Origin: Bog-756 sp963833585
GTDB taxonomy: Bacteria; Actinomycetota; Acidimicrobiia; Acidimicrobiales; RAAP-2
Assembly: GCA_963833585.1 (NCBI GenBank)
Contig: CAWHYF010000001.1
Span: forward strand, 1-64,000
DNA: 64,000 bases
Direction: 5' to 3'
Positions 28,046 to 36,588 of the stretch are shown piece after piece. The notes below the pieces were generated by a model. It had not been told where the DNA came from and did no database searches. It saw nothing but the letters and a program-made list of their open reading frames with translations. Position 1 is the stretch's first letter, and every line of letters starts with the position of its first letter. A program made the position numbers and the translations under genes.

Positions 28046-28548
28046 GCGACCTGGCCACCCGGGCCCGTCAGGCCACCGCCCAAGTCCGTGCCACTCGGGA
28101 GGCCCCCCTGGCCCGCGACATCGCCCTGCTGGTGGTTCGGATCGCCTTGGCCTGGATCTTCATCTACCACGGCGCCGGAACTCTGTTCGGGGCCTTCGGC
28201 CAGTCAGGGCTGCACGGGCACGCCATCTTCTTTGCCAACGTCGCCCATCTCCACCCCGGGACCTTCTTCGCCGTGCTGAGCGGGGTCATCGAGTTCTTCG
28301 GTGGCATCGCCGTCGGCCTCGGGGTACTCGGCCGGCTGGCCGCGTCGGCCCTGGTCGGGGACATGATCATCGCCACGGCTACCGTGACCTGGCACAACGG
28401 ACTCGTGTCCAATGCCGCGGGGTCGGGCTACGAGGTGAATCTCGCCTTGGCCGCCCTGGCGCTGGTGATTGTCTTCCTGGGCACGGGGCGGTTCTCCCTG
28501 GACGCCTATCTTCGTAAGCAGTTCGAGTCGTGGCACCCACCCTCATGA
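28042..28548 (+). CDS. DoxX family membrane protein
   Basis: DoxX-type membrane protein of 168 residues with four helices. The first helix has the typical LLVVRIALAWIFIYHGAGTL, the second lies around FFAVLSGVIEFFGGIAVGLG, and the others are near SALVGDMIIATATV and NLALAALALVIVFLG. DoxX proteins take part in membrane redox processes, for example with superoxide dismutase and a thiosulfate sulfurtransferase in mycobacteria. Four-base ATGA overlaps at both ends couple it to the hydroxylase-fold gene before it and the ECF sigma after it, so it belongs to that operon. There is no separate promoter visible. Confidence 0.88.
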   Translation: MSDLATRARQATAQVRATREAPLARDIALLVVRIALAWIFIYHGAGTLFGAFGQSGLHGHAIFFANVAHLHPGTFFAVLSGVIEFFGGIAVGLGVLGRLAASALVGDMIIATATVTWHNGLVSNAAGSGYEVNLALAALALVIVFLGTGRFSLDAYLRKQFESWHPPS

Positions 28549-29192
28549 GCGTCACCGACCCGGGGGCGTCATGCTTGTACGCCATGGAGAGCAGGCCCAA
28601 TGACCGGCGCCTCCGCCGCCGCCGCCGGTGGAGCGGGATCCTGGACGCCTCGGACGAAGTCCTGGTGGCAGGGATGTCCGCAGGCGACGACCGCGCCGCC
28701 GAGGTGTTCGTCCAACGCCATGAGCGACGGGTCTTCGGAATCGCTCTGGCCATCACCGCCGATCGGGTCACGGCGGAGGACGTGGCCCAGGAAGCGTTCG
28801 TCCGGGCGTGGCGACACGCCGCGGTCTTCGATCCCCTGCGGGCGTCAGCCATCTCGTGGCTCTCGACCATCACTCGGAACCTGGCCATCGACACCCTGCG
28901 GCTCCGACGGGCCACACCGATCGATCCTGACGACACCGTCTGGTTCGTCACGGAGGACGCCCGGACGGGTCCCGCGGCGCAGGCCGAGCATGTGGATGCC
29001 ATGGACCGGGTCCGCGCCGCGTTGAAGGACCTTCCGGTCGAACAGCGTCGGGCCCTCGTGCGATCGGCGTTCTACGGCCAGAGTGCCACCGAGATCGCCG
29101 AGGTGGAGGACATCCCGGTGGGAACGGCCAAGAGCCGGATCCGGCTCGGGCTGTCCCGGCTGCGCGGGATCCTTGAGGGAGATGAGGGCTAG
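28545..29192 (+). CDS. ECF RNA polymerase sigma factor
   Basis: ECF sigma factor of 215 residues. Region 2 covers AAEVFVQRHERRVFGIALAI and TAEDVAQEAFVRAWRHAAVF, and region 4 covers LKDLPVEQRRALVRSAFYGQ and IPVGTAKSRIRLGLSRLR. The ATG at 28545 overlaps the DoxX stop (ATGA). It is followed directly by a zinc anti-sigma gene whose ATG abuts its TAG stop, the standard SigK/RskA or SigL/RslA-type arrangement, implying membrane-borne control. The regulon probably includes the upstream secreted and redox genes, since they share the transcript. A later ATG at 28584 is an alternative start. Confidence 0.9.
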   Translation: MSVTDPGASCLYAMESRPNDRRLRRRRRWSGILDASDEVLVAGMSAGDDRAAEVFVQRHERRVFGIALAITADRVTAEDVAQEAFVRAWRHAAVFDPLRASAISWLSTITRNLAIDTLRLRRATPIDPDDTVWFVTEDARTGPAAQAEHVDAMDRVRAALKDLPVEQRRALVRSAFYGQSATEIAEVEDIPVGTAKSRIRLGLSRLRGILEGDEG

Positions 29193-29855
29193 ATGGAACC
29201 GACTTCGTGGGATGCAGAATGTGAAGCACGACGCGACGATCTGGCCGCACTGTCCGTCGGAGCCCTGACTGGCCAGGACAGGGCCCGGGTCCTGTCCCAT
29301 CTCGGGACCTGCACCGTTTGCACGGCCGAGCTCGAGAAGTACTCGGGCGCGGCGGATGCGATGACGGCGCTGGTCCCGGAGGCCGCGCCCCCGGAGGGCT
29401 TCGCCGACCGCACCTTGGCCCGGGTCCGGGCCGAGTCGAAGGCCCCGGCCACCCCGCTGGTGCGGCGGCTGGCCGCCGTCGCCGCCGTCACGGTCGCCCT
29501 GGCCCTGGGTGCCGGGGTGGGGGAGGTGGTGGCTTCGTCCCAGGGAGGGTCCCCGGCCACGGCGTTTCTCAGCGCGCCCCTGCACTCGACCCAGGGGACC
29601 GAGGGCCGGGTGGTGCTGGTGTCGACAGGTCAGAAGGGCTGGTTGGTGATGACCATCCATGACTCGCCGGCCAACGGCACGGTGAGCTGTTCGATCCTCC
29701 TGGCCGATCGGACCCGTCGAGAAGTAGGAAACTTCTCGCTGGCCGACGGGTACGGATCGTGGATCGCAGATCTCCCCGTCTCCGCCACGTCGGTGCGTGC
29801 CGTGACCGTGGTCGACGACCACGGGGCGACGGTGGCGTCGGCTCGGGTGAGCTGA
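29193..29855 (+). CDS. Zinc-binding membrane anti-sigma factor (RskA-like)
   Basis: Anti-sigma factor of 220 residues. The cytoplasmic N-terminal zinc finger has the ZAS motif HLGTCTVC (H-x3-C-x2-C), expected to clamp the ECF sigma encoded directly upstream. One membrane helix lies about residues 91-112 (RRLAAVAAVTVALALGAGVG). The outer domain of about 105 residues matches the RskA C-terminal type (GWLVMTIHDSPANG, RTRREVGNFSLADGYGSW). By analogy, release of the sigma factor would need site-1/site-2 proteolysis. The ATG at 29193 touches the sigma stop codon. It is the last gene of the cluster. Confidence 0.9.
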   Translation: MEPTSWDAECEARRDDLAALSVGALTGQDRARVLSHLGTCTVCTAELEKYSGAADAMTALVPEAAPPEGFADRTLARVRAESKAPATPLVRRLAAVAAVTVALALGAGVGEVVASSQGGSPATAFLSAPLHSTQGTEGRVVLVSTGQKGWLVMTIHDSPANGTVSCSILLADRTRREVGNFSLADGYGSWIADLPVSATSVRAVTVVDDHGATVASARVS

Positions 29856-29902
29856 CTCCGGAGCAGCGAGGGGGAATCAGCCGGCCGGAACCGCGCCGAC
29901 CT

Positions 29903-30302
29903 TCAGACGTTCCACTGCTGAAGGTAGAGCCGGGCCCGCGACGCTTGCTGAATGCGATCCATGAAGTTCTCGCCGATCCGGTCAGCCAGTTCAGGGTTGC
30001 CGATCCATTGGCCCTCGGGAGCCTCACGGCTCACGGTCTGCATGATGGCGCTCAGCCCTTGGCATGCCGAGATGAGCTCACGGAAGTTGATGCCGAAGTT
30101 GTCATCGGGGCAGCGCCGCGCCTCGAGCCATCTCTGCCGCGTGATGGATGGCGGCGTTGAGTTGATCGCACGCGGCCAGGACCACCACCGCGGGAGCCTC
30201 GGAGGTCGAGATGAGTCGGTCTTCGGCCTCCATCAACGACCGGACGATCGGCCACGCCTCGGCCAGCCAGCGCTGTATGGAGCGCCGACCGTGCCTCATC
30301 AT
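29903..30302 (-). pseudogene. Hypothetical helical protein, single frameshift
   Basis: The minus strand from ATG 30302 (GAGGGGGG upstream) reads MMRHGRRSIQRWLAEAWPIV, then AAIHHAAEMARG, and stops at 30102. A shift near 30105-30115 continues the same style of sequence as DDNFGINFRELISACQGLSA, then EGQWIGNPELADRIGENFM to LYLQQWNV and a stop at 29903. The whole would be about 133 residues and all helical. The length of 400 bases is not a multiple of three, so one indel is needed. I recognise no family. Confidence 0.5.
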
Positions 30303-30729
30303 CTTCCCCCCTCGATACGCCCCACGGTCACATTCTGACCAGTATTGGAAGCGCGCTCACATCTTCGCGCTGTGCGCTACCCCACGGTCACACGTAGTGG
30401 CTTCCCAAGCGTCGAGACCGGATGGAGGTCGTGATGGCCGGGCCGGAGCCCCATCGTTGACCTTCGTGGAGAGCGGGAGCCCTCTCGCCACGCGGACCGA
30501 TTCTTCGTGTCGGAGCTGGGTCGTGGGGAGGAGTCAGCGCCCGCTGCGCTCCGGCATCATCTTGGACCCACTCCACCCAGCAATTAAACGGATTATGGGC
30601 GATTTTCGTTACACCGGGACATCAGTCCAGTTCAGCCACCATGGGTCCGCCATTCGTGGTGGACGGTGGGCCGGCACGGGTGTAGTACTGCATCGGGACG
30701 GCGCGGGGGTCACGACGGTAGGGGGTCCG
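30303..30729. other. Upstream region of the second ECF sigma operon, with a 12-base direct repeat
   Basis: No gene is seen in these 427 bases. It is less GC-rich than its surroundings. CCCACGGTCACA occurs at 30321-30332 and again at 30381-30392, exactly 60 bases apart, each preceded 20 bases upstream by ATCTTC. This may be a regulator site pair for one of the divergent genes or a partial tandem duplication. Confidence 0.4.
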
Positions 30730-31344
30730 GTGCTGGTTGATTTTCGGGGGAGCCTGCGGGCCGCCCAGCGCGGCGACGAAGAGGCGTTCGCGAGGATCTG
30801 GCGAGAGTTCCAACCCGGCCTCCTCCGCTACATGCGGGTCAAAGCGGCGCCCGCGGCGGAGGATCTGGCCGCCGACACCTGGTTCCGCATCCTGAAGGCG
30901 TTGCCCGATTTCGAAGGGGATGCCAACGGTTTCCGGGCCTGGCTGTTTACCGCCGCCCGCAATCGGCTGACGGACTGGTATCGGGCCGGCGAGAGCCGGC
31001 CCCTGTCCATCGACTTGGCCAACCTGGCCGTTCTCCCGGCCAGCAACAACGTCGAATCGGAGGCAGACGAGCACTCGGCCACCGAACGCTCGCTGGCCCT
31101 GATCGCCAAACTGCCGCCCGATCAGGCAGAGGCGGTCATGCTGCGGATCGTGGCCGGACTCAGCGTCCCGGTGACAGCCGAGATCATGCGAAGGACGCCG
31201 GGGTCGATACGGGTTCTCTGTCATCGCGGGCTGCGCCGGCTCGAGGAGCTGGTCACCACCGAGCCCGGCCCGTGGTCGGCCACCTCGCTCGATCTCGCCA
31301 CCGCTCCTCCCGCCGCGCCGCTCACCGAGATGAAGAATGCGTAA
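30730..31344 (+). CDS. ECF RNA polymerase sigma factor
   Basis: ECF sigma factor of 204 residues. Region 2: EEAFARIWREFQPGLLRYMR and AAEDLAADTWFRILKALPDF, with FRAWLFTAARNRLTDWYR. Region 4: LIAKLPPDQAEAVMLRIVAG, with TPGSIRVLCHRGLRRLEEL. GTG at 30730 gives the usual ECF N-terminus and has a G-rich site before it; an ATG at 30595 in the same frame would add 45 unusual residues. The 3' end overlaps the following membrane-protein gene by eight bases, the position of an anti-sigma factor, so the two probably form a pair. Confidence 0.85.
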   Translation: MLVDFRGSLRAAQRGDEEAFARIWREFQPGLLRYMRVKAAPAAEDLAADTWFRILKALPDFEGDANGFRAWLFTAARNRLTDWYRAGESRPLSIDLANLAVLPASNNVESEADEHSATERSLALIAKLPPDQAEAVMLRIVAGLSVPVTAEIMRRTPGSIRVLCHRGLRRLEELVTTEPGPWSATSLDLATAPPAAPLTEMKNA

Positions 31345-32422
31345 AGTGGGGGTCATGGGCGGAATTGGCGGCAGGGGCGATCGTGCGGTCACGTCCGGGG
31401 GAGCGGTTCCTGAAAATGGAACCATCGTGGACCTCCCCCTGGTCGGGTCGGCCGAGCTCATCGACCTGCTCACCGCGGCTGCAGCACCCGTCCAACCCCA
31501 CGAGCTCAGCTGGGAACACGGGGCACGTACCGTGTTCCGTTCCGAGGTGACCCGGTGGCCCTCGACCCGCCGCCGCGGTAGGACCGCCATTGTGGGGCTG
31601 GGAATGGCCGCCGCCGTTCTCACCGGAAGTACCGGTCTGGCCGCCGCCACGGGGTTCCCCGCTCCGGCCGCCCGGATGGTCGACCACATGTTCGACGCCG
31701 ACCCCAGCGCCGTCCCGTCTGCCCCGGCGCCCACCGCGCCGGCCTTGGCTGCGGCCCGCCGAGGGCGTACGGCACCGGTAGTGACCTCGGTCACGCCCGC
31801 GCTCCCGAACCATTCGGCCGCGACCGGTAACGCCGCGGCCCATACTCCGGAGCGAACCATTGCCGGCATCCCGACCACGCCTGGTCCGGATGCGCAGACC
31901 AGTGTCTCGGACCAGCCGGCCGCTATCCCTGCCCCGACCAACGGAGCGGGCGGCACCGCGGGCGCTCCCGCGGTGACGTCGACGACATCGCCAACCGTGA
32001 CCGTCACCACCTCGAACACGGGAGGCTCGTCCGACGGCAACGCCGGCACCGGGAACGGAGCTACCGGGACCAATCCGGGCGGTAACCGGGGCGGGAATCA
32101 GGGCACCGGGAACGGAGCTACCGGGACCAACCGGGGCACCGGTAGAGGGGGTTCCGGGAACGGGGGTACCGGGACCAACCGGGGAGGGAACCAGGGCACC
32201 GGGACAGGCGGGGGTACCGGGACCAACCGGGGTGGCAACCGCGGCACCGGACCGGGCAAGGGGACCAGGAGGAAGGGTACGGGTCGGGGTAGCGCCAAAG
32301 GGGGTAGCGCCAAAGGGGGTGGTGCCAACGGAGGTGGCGCCGACACGGGTCGGGGTGGTAGCCAAGGGGCCCGGCATCGGCCGGGACGGCAGGTGGGCAC
32401 CGGACTCCAGTCGGGGCGCTGA
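31337..32422 (+). CDS. Single-pass membrane protein with Gly/Asn/Thr-rich repeat tail, putative anti-sigma factor
   Basis: A 361-residue protein overlapping the ECF sigma gene by eight bases. The N-terminal 85 residues are soluble and cytoplasmic, without a clear zinc motif. One membrane helix follows (TAIVGLGMAAAVLTGSTGLAAA). Then comes a Pro/Ala/Thr-rich stretch and a 130-residue repetitive tail built of GTGNGATGTN, GNGGTGTNRGG and GKGTRRKGTGRGSAKGG variants. Position and topology suggest an anti-sigma or sigma-associated sensor whose outer part is a flexible, basic, wall-embedded tail. This is an inference, as no anti-sigma domain can be recognised. A second possible start is the ATG at 31355. 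Confidence 0.65.
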   Translation: MRKVGVMGGIGGRGDRAVTSGGAVPENGTIVDLPLVGSAELIDLLTAAAAPVQPHELSWEHGARTVFRSEVTRWPSTRRRGRTAIVGLGMAAAVLTGSTGLAAATGFPAPAARMVDHMFDADPSAVPSAPAPTAPALAAARRGRTAPVVTSVTPALPNHSAATGNAAAHTPERTIAGIPTTPGPDAQTSVSDQPAAIPAPTNGAGGTAGAPAVTSTTSPTVTVTTSNTGGSSDGNAGTGNGATGTNPGGNRGGNQGTGNGATGTNRGTGRGGSGNGGTGTNRGGNQGTGTGGGTGTNRGGNRGTGPGKGTRRKGTGRGSAKGGSAKGGGANGGGADTGRGGSQGARHRPGRQVGTGLQSGR

Positions 32423-32493
32423 CCGTGAAGCCAGGGCCGGCGGCCTGGGTTCATCGGACTCCCCGGTGCCACAGCCGAGATAGGACAGTGAGG

Positions 32494-33345
32494 ATGAGCA
32501 TGGGACGGGCCAGGACGGCGGTTGGGGTGGGAGCGGGGGTGGCGGTGCTCGCTACGTCGCTGATGCTCGCCGCCTTCTCGGCGGCTTCCGCCCCTCCGGC
32601 GGCTTCCGCCACGCCGGCGGGGTCCGCCGCTCCGCTGATTCCGGTGCCGTCGCCCACCCCGGGCTCAGGGGCGGGCCAGAACGGCGCCCAGTCTTCGACC
32701 AACTGGGCCGGCTACGCCGTGACCGGCGCCACCTTCACCAGCGTGTCCGGCGCTTGGGGACAGCCTGCGGCCACCTGCCGGGCCAACAAGGCACAGCTGG
32801 CCGCTTTCTGGGTCGGGCTGGACGGCTACGCGGCGTCGGACCCGGCCGTCGAACAGATCGGGACCGATTCCGACTGCGTCAAGGCCAAGGGCAAGGCTCC
32901 GGGGGGGCCGAGCTACTACGCCTGGTTCGAGATGTACCCGGCACCCCCGATGATCCTGTCCCCACACTCCTATCCGGTGGCTCCCGGCGACACCATCAGC
33001 GCCTCGGTCTCGGCCTCCGGGTCCGGATTCCTCCTCCGCCTGGACGACGTCGGAAAGTGGAGCTACTCGAGCGTCCAGACCCCGCGGACCCATCCCCAGG
33101 AAGCCTCGGCCGAATGGATCGCCGAGGCTCCGAGCACCTGCAGAGGCTCTTCGTGCAGAGTGTCGCCGTTGGCCGACTTCAGCGCCATCGGTTTCAGCGG
33201 GGCCCGCGCCGACGGGTTCCCCGTCTCCACGCTACCCAACAGCCGGATCACCATGACCACCGGGAACGGGAAGAAGGTCAAGGCCGACGTGTCGGCCCTG
33301 TCCTCGTCTGGCACGTCATTCGTGGTCGCATGGAAGCACAGCTGA
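32494..33345 (+). CDS. Secreted peptidase G1 family (eqolisin) protease
   Basis: Exported 283-residue protein of the glutamic peptidase G1 (PF01828, eqolisin) family, better known in fungi but present in some actinobacteria. A signal peptide of about 35 residues (AVGVGAGVAVLATSLMLAA) and an Ala/Pro-rich pro-region precede the beta-sandwich core: SSTNWAGYAV, FTSVSGAW, FWVGLDGY. The catalytic Gln is about 121 in EQIGTDSDC and the catalytic Glu about 207 in SAEWIAEAP. Two Cys pairs could form disulfides. Family members act at acidic pH. The gene lies 71 bases after the Gly-rich membrane protein, so it may belong to the ECF operon. The ATG at 32494 follows GTGAGG. Confidence 0.85.
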   Translation: MSMGRARTAVGVGAGVAVLATSLMLAAFSAASAPPAASATPAGSAAPLIPVPSPTPGSGAGQNGAQSSTNWAGYAVTGATFTSVSGAWGQPAATCRANKAQLAAFWVGLDGYAASDPAVEQIGTDSDCVKAKGKAPGGPSYYAWFEMYPAPPMILSPHSYPVAPGDTISASVSASGSGFLLRLDDVGKWSYSSVQTPRTHPQEASAEWIAEAPSTCRGSSCRVSPLADFSAIGFSGARADGFPVSTLPNSRITMTTGNGKKVKADVSALSSSGTSFVVAWKHS

Positions 33346-33361
33346 GTCCCCGCACGGCCCG

Positions 33362-33405
33362 CCCGACCGTGGTCGGGTAGCCGGCTGGAGCGCCCGGACC
33401 GCTCC
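33362..33405. terminator. Two short hairpins between convergent genes
   Basis: CCCGACC (33362-33368) and GGTCGGG (33371-33377) are perfectly complementary, and GGAGCG (33387-33392) pairs with CGCTCC (33400-33405). They lie between the convergent stops at 33345 and 33428. There is no T-tract. Confidence 0.3.
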
Positions 33406-33427
33406 GGGGCGCCGCCCGCAGCCCGGC

Positions 33428-36205
33428 TCAGCCGGCGGCGGAGCCGAAGAACGGTGCGTGGAAGGAGAACACCCCGCCGTCCGAGGCCACCAGCCAGTAG
33501 CCGTCCCCGTTGTTGTCGTTCATGGTCGTCACTACGGGACGATTCAGCCGCATGAGGCCCGTGCCCCCGTAGAAGGGCATGTTGAATCCGGTGAAGACCC
33601 CACCGTCGGCGGCCACCAGGCGGTAGCCGCTCCCGTTGGAGACAGCGTCGATGCCCACGATCGGTTGGTTGAGCTTCATACCACCGGTGGCACCGTCGAA
33701 GGGGGCGTGGAAGTTGAACACGCCTCCGTCCGAGGCCACCAGCCAGTACCCACCGGTGGAACGGTCCACGGCCATGCCGACCACAGGTTTGTTCAGCTTC
33801 ATCAGGCCGGTGCCGCCGTAGAACGTGGCATTGAAGGAGAACACCCCACCGTCCGAGGCCACCAGCCAGTAACCGGCACCGTCAGGGGTGGCGCCCATGC
33901 CCACGATGGGCTTGTTCAGCCGGATGTTCCCGGTCGAGCCCCGGAAGGGTGCATTGAACGAGAACACTCCTCCGTCCGACGCCACCAGCCAGTAGCCACC
34001 GGTCGCCGGATCGGCGCCCATGCCCACGATGGGCCGATTGAGGGGAATGCCGGTCATTCCGCCGTAACAGACGGCGGCCCCGAACGCGGCCACATCTCCG
34101 AACTTGTCGACCTCGTAGTAGCCGGACCCGTCATCGGTCGCCGCCGCCGCCACCACCGATCCCGAGGCCAGATGGGTCGAGCAACCTGGTTGGCCCGACC
34201 CCGGGCTGGACTGGACCGATGACGGTGTCGTGACCTGGTTGGCCACGCCGGGCCAGGAGGCCCGGCCGGCCGTGTCGACGGCGGCCACCGAATAGGTGTA
34301 GGTCGCGCCGGGCTGGGCGCCGGTGTCCGTGAACGAAGTTCCTGTCGCTCCCACGGTGGCCAGGGCGGTGCCGTTGCGGTAGATCCGGTATGAGGCGATG
34401 GTTCCCCCCGGCTCGCTGGACGCCGTCCAGTTGAGGGCCACCGACGAGGTGGAGGTGGCCGCGGCCGTGACGCTGCCGGGCGTCGTCGGCCCGGCCGTGG
34501 CCGGGTAGGTGTAGGTCTGCACGTCGAAGGTGGCGCCCGCCGCGTTGTAGGGCGTGACGGTCACGCTGGTGCCGCTCACCGTGACCTTGAGGAAGTTGTA
34601 TACGTCGGCGGCCGAGGTCGGAGCGGGGACGCTGTTGTTCGTACTGCAGGACGAGCCGAGGTTGGTGACGGGGTTCCAACCGATGGCGAAGATGTCCTTG
34701 TCGACGGGCGAGGTGCCGTGGGTCAGGTTGGCGCAGGTGGCCCCACCGAGGACCGGCTCGAGCACACCGCCACCACCACCGGTGACGTAGTTGGTGAGCT
34801 GCCCCGGCCCGTTCGGCACGATGCGCTGGTACGTGTGGGCATGTCCGTTGAAGGCCAGTTTTACCCCGTTGGCCGACAGCAGGGCCTCGAGGCTGGTCGA
34901 GGCGCTGGGATTGGCCGCGCTGTTCTGCAGGTACACGTCGGAGGGCTGCGAGGCGTTGTCCGAGCGGAGCGGATAGTGGAAGACGGCGAACTTGACGCCG
35001 CCGGGATGCTCGGCGAGGTCCCGCTGGAGCCACTGGTACTCGGGAGAGCTGGTCTGCCAGTGCTCATCGGCGTCGGCCTGGTAGGGCTCGCAGTTGACCG
35101 CCTGGATCGAGCCCGGGACGCCGCAGAGGCCGCCGGTGGTGGTCCCGAGTTTGTTGGCGACGGAGTCGGACCAGGCCCCGTCGAGGACGTAGACCCGGAC
35201 ATCGCCCGTGGAGAACGCGTACCAGGTGTCCGGGGACGCACCGGTGATCCCGTCGGTCCCGGAGTAGCTGTCGAAGGCGTACGTCCCCCCGGAGGCGGCC
35301 GCGGTGCTGGCCGTGGGGAAGATCTTGAGCGGGTTGATGTTCTGGCCATGGTCACCGGGTCCGGCGAAGATCGGGATCCCGCCGGTCTGGGGGAAGTAGA
35401 AGGGCCCGAAGATGTTGCTCACCTCGGGCTGCGTGCCGGTTTGCTGGAGGTCGCCGAAGGTCGACTGGGTGGTCCCGCTGTAGGCGATGTCACCCGCCGA
35501 CAGCAGGAAGTCTGCACCGGACGTGCCGATCTGGCGATCGAGCGAGGCCTGGTTCGGATTGAACCCGTTGGGGAACGGAATGTCGGTGGTGTGGCTCCGG
35601 TTGGTGTAGTAGAAGTTCTCACCGGTGTCGTCGACCACGTCGAAGGACACGGGGGTCGAGGCCTGGGCACTGGTGGGACTGAGCGTGGTGAAGTATTGGG
35701 CCGGCTGGCTGGCAGGCAGGAGGTCGACGGCTCCGGGGCCGTTGCCCGAGAACACGGCGTAGCAGTACTGGGTCCCCGGCGACAGTCTCGTGAGGGTGAC
35801 CGAGTTCTGGTACTCCGAGACCCCGTTGACGGTGAACTGGCGGCTGGCCAGGCTGGCCGATGGGACGGGGTTGACCCCGTTGACCGGCCCCGGCAACGAG
35901 GTGGGAGCGGTCGCGGCCGACATCGACCAGACGGCCACCGTGGCCGGACAGGACGAGCCGCTTCCGGTTGGCGTGGCGAGCACCGACCCGGGGGTCGCCG
36001 ACGAGGTCGCCCAGTTGACCGAGGCCGACGTCTGGGTGAGGTCCGTCACGTAGGGAGCCCGGGTCAGGGCCGGGTTGAAGCCGGTGTACGGCGCCACCGT
36101 CACCGGGCTGTCGGCCGATGCCGTTCTCATCAGTGCCACCGATGAGACCGCACCGACCAAGAGCACTACCCCAACGGCCAGTCCGACCGACGCCCGCTTT
36201 CCCAT
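33428..36205 (-). CDS. Secreted purple-acid-phosphatase-like metallophosphoesterase with Fn3 and six GYW repeats
   Basis: Exported 925-residue protein. After the signal peptide (LAVGVVLLVGAVSSVALMRT) comes a purple-acid-phosphatase-type N-terminal beta domain (APYVTDLTQTSASVNWAT). The metallophosphoesterase domain has VVDDTG, LSAGDIAYSG, GPGDHG, VFHYPLRS and NGHAHTYQRI as metal-ligand blocks. An Fn3 domain (SVALNWTASSEPGGTIASYR) follows. The last ~230 residues hold six copies of the 41-42 residue repeat (GYWLVASDGGVFSF...LNKPIVGM), the first divergent (GYYEVDKFGDV) and the last cut short. Reaction: hydrolysis of phosphate esters outside the cell. The repeat region probably folds as a beta-propeller for binding. 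The ribosome site is ACGGGGC. It is divergent from another GYW-repeat gene. Confidence 0.88.
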   Translation of the reverse strand: MGKRASVGLAVGVVLLVGAVSSVALMRTASADSPVTVAPYTGFNPALTRAPYVTDLTQTSASVNWATSSATPGSVLATPTGSGSSCPATVAVWSMSAATAPTSLPGPVNGVNPVPSASLASRQFTVNGVSEYQNSVTLTRLSPGTQYCYAVFSGNGPGAVDLLPASQPAQYFTTLSPTSAQASTPVSFDVVDDTGENFYYTNRSHTTDIPFPNGFNPNQASLDRQIGTSGADFLLSAGDIAYSGTTQSTFGDLQQTGTQPEVSNIFGPFYFPQTGGIPIFAGPGDHGQNINPLKIFPTASTAAASGGTYAFDSYSGTDGITGASPDTWYAFSTGDVRVYVLDGAWSDSVANKLGTTTGGLCGVPGSIQAVNCEPYQADADEHWQTSSPEYQWLQRDLAEHPGGVKFAVFHYPLRSDNASQPSDVYLQNSAANPSASTSLEALLSANGVKLAFNGHAHTYQRIVPNGPGQLTNYVTGGGGGVLEPVLGGATCANLTHGTSPVDKDIFAIGWNPVTNLGSSCSTNNSVPAPTSAADVYNFLKVTVSGTSVTVTPYNAAGATFDVQTYTYPATAGPTTPGSVTAAATSTSSVALNWTASSEPGGTIASYRIYRNGTALATVGATGTSFTDTGAQPGATYTYSVAAVDTAGRASWPGVANQVTTPSSVQSSPGSGQPGCSTHLASGSVVAAAATDDGSGYYEVDKFGDVAAFGAAVCYGGMTGIPLNRPIVGMGADPATGGYWLVASDGGVFSFNAPFRGSTGNIRLNKPIVGMGATPDGAGYWLVASDGGVFSFNATFYGGTGLMKLNKPVVGMAVDRSTGGYWLVASDGGVFNFHAPFDGATGGMKLNQPIVGIDAVSNGSGYRLVAADGGVFTGFNMPFYGGTGLMRLNRPVVTTMNDNNGDGYWLVASDGGVFSFHAPFFGSAAG

Positions 36206-36588
36206 TTTGCCCCGTTCATCGTCTCGAGAGTGGCAAAGTTATCGCAGAATGAAATTGGCTACAAAAGCTCACATGCAGTAGCGGCGCATTGCACTTCAAC
36301 TGGAGGTTCGACTCCGAATTCGGGAGCTTCGAAGCTAACCCATTGGTCGATGGATTCGTCACCTCGCGCCTGCCACTCAGTGAACGAAGGTGCCCACAAG
36401 GAGTAGTTATTTGGCTACGCAGAGCGTCCTGGTCGCTTGATACACCCAAATTCGTCACGGTCCGTGTGTTCCTATATCCGAAGGGTGAGCTTTCGGCCGG
36501 CGGTCGGTGGGCAAGTGGTCACGGGAGCTCCTATGGACCGCAGAAATTTTGCGAAGTCGATTGACGCGGTTCTCAGCTGAATCCAATA
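36206..36588. promoter_or_regulatory. Divergent AT-richer promoter region with two palindromes
   Basis: This 383-base region between two divergent surface-protein genes is clearly richer in A+T than the genes around it and has no gene. It contains two adjacent perfect palindromes, CCGAATTCGG (36314-36323) and AGCTTCGAAGCT (36325-36336), which could be operator sites for joint control. No core promoter can be assigned with confidence. Confidence 0.4.

Noticed and set aside
32040..32400. G-rich DNA repeats as a possible non-coding element
   Set aside because: They stay in frame as GTGNGATGTN-type peptide repeats within the membrane protein gene.
34718..36145. 475-residue open frame on the plus strand
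   Set aside because: It is the complement of the metallophosphoesterase gene, Arg/Gly/Val-rich and without ribosome site or domain; a typical high-GC shadow.
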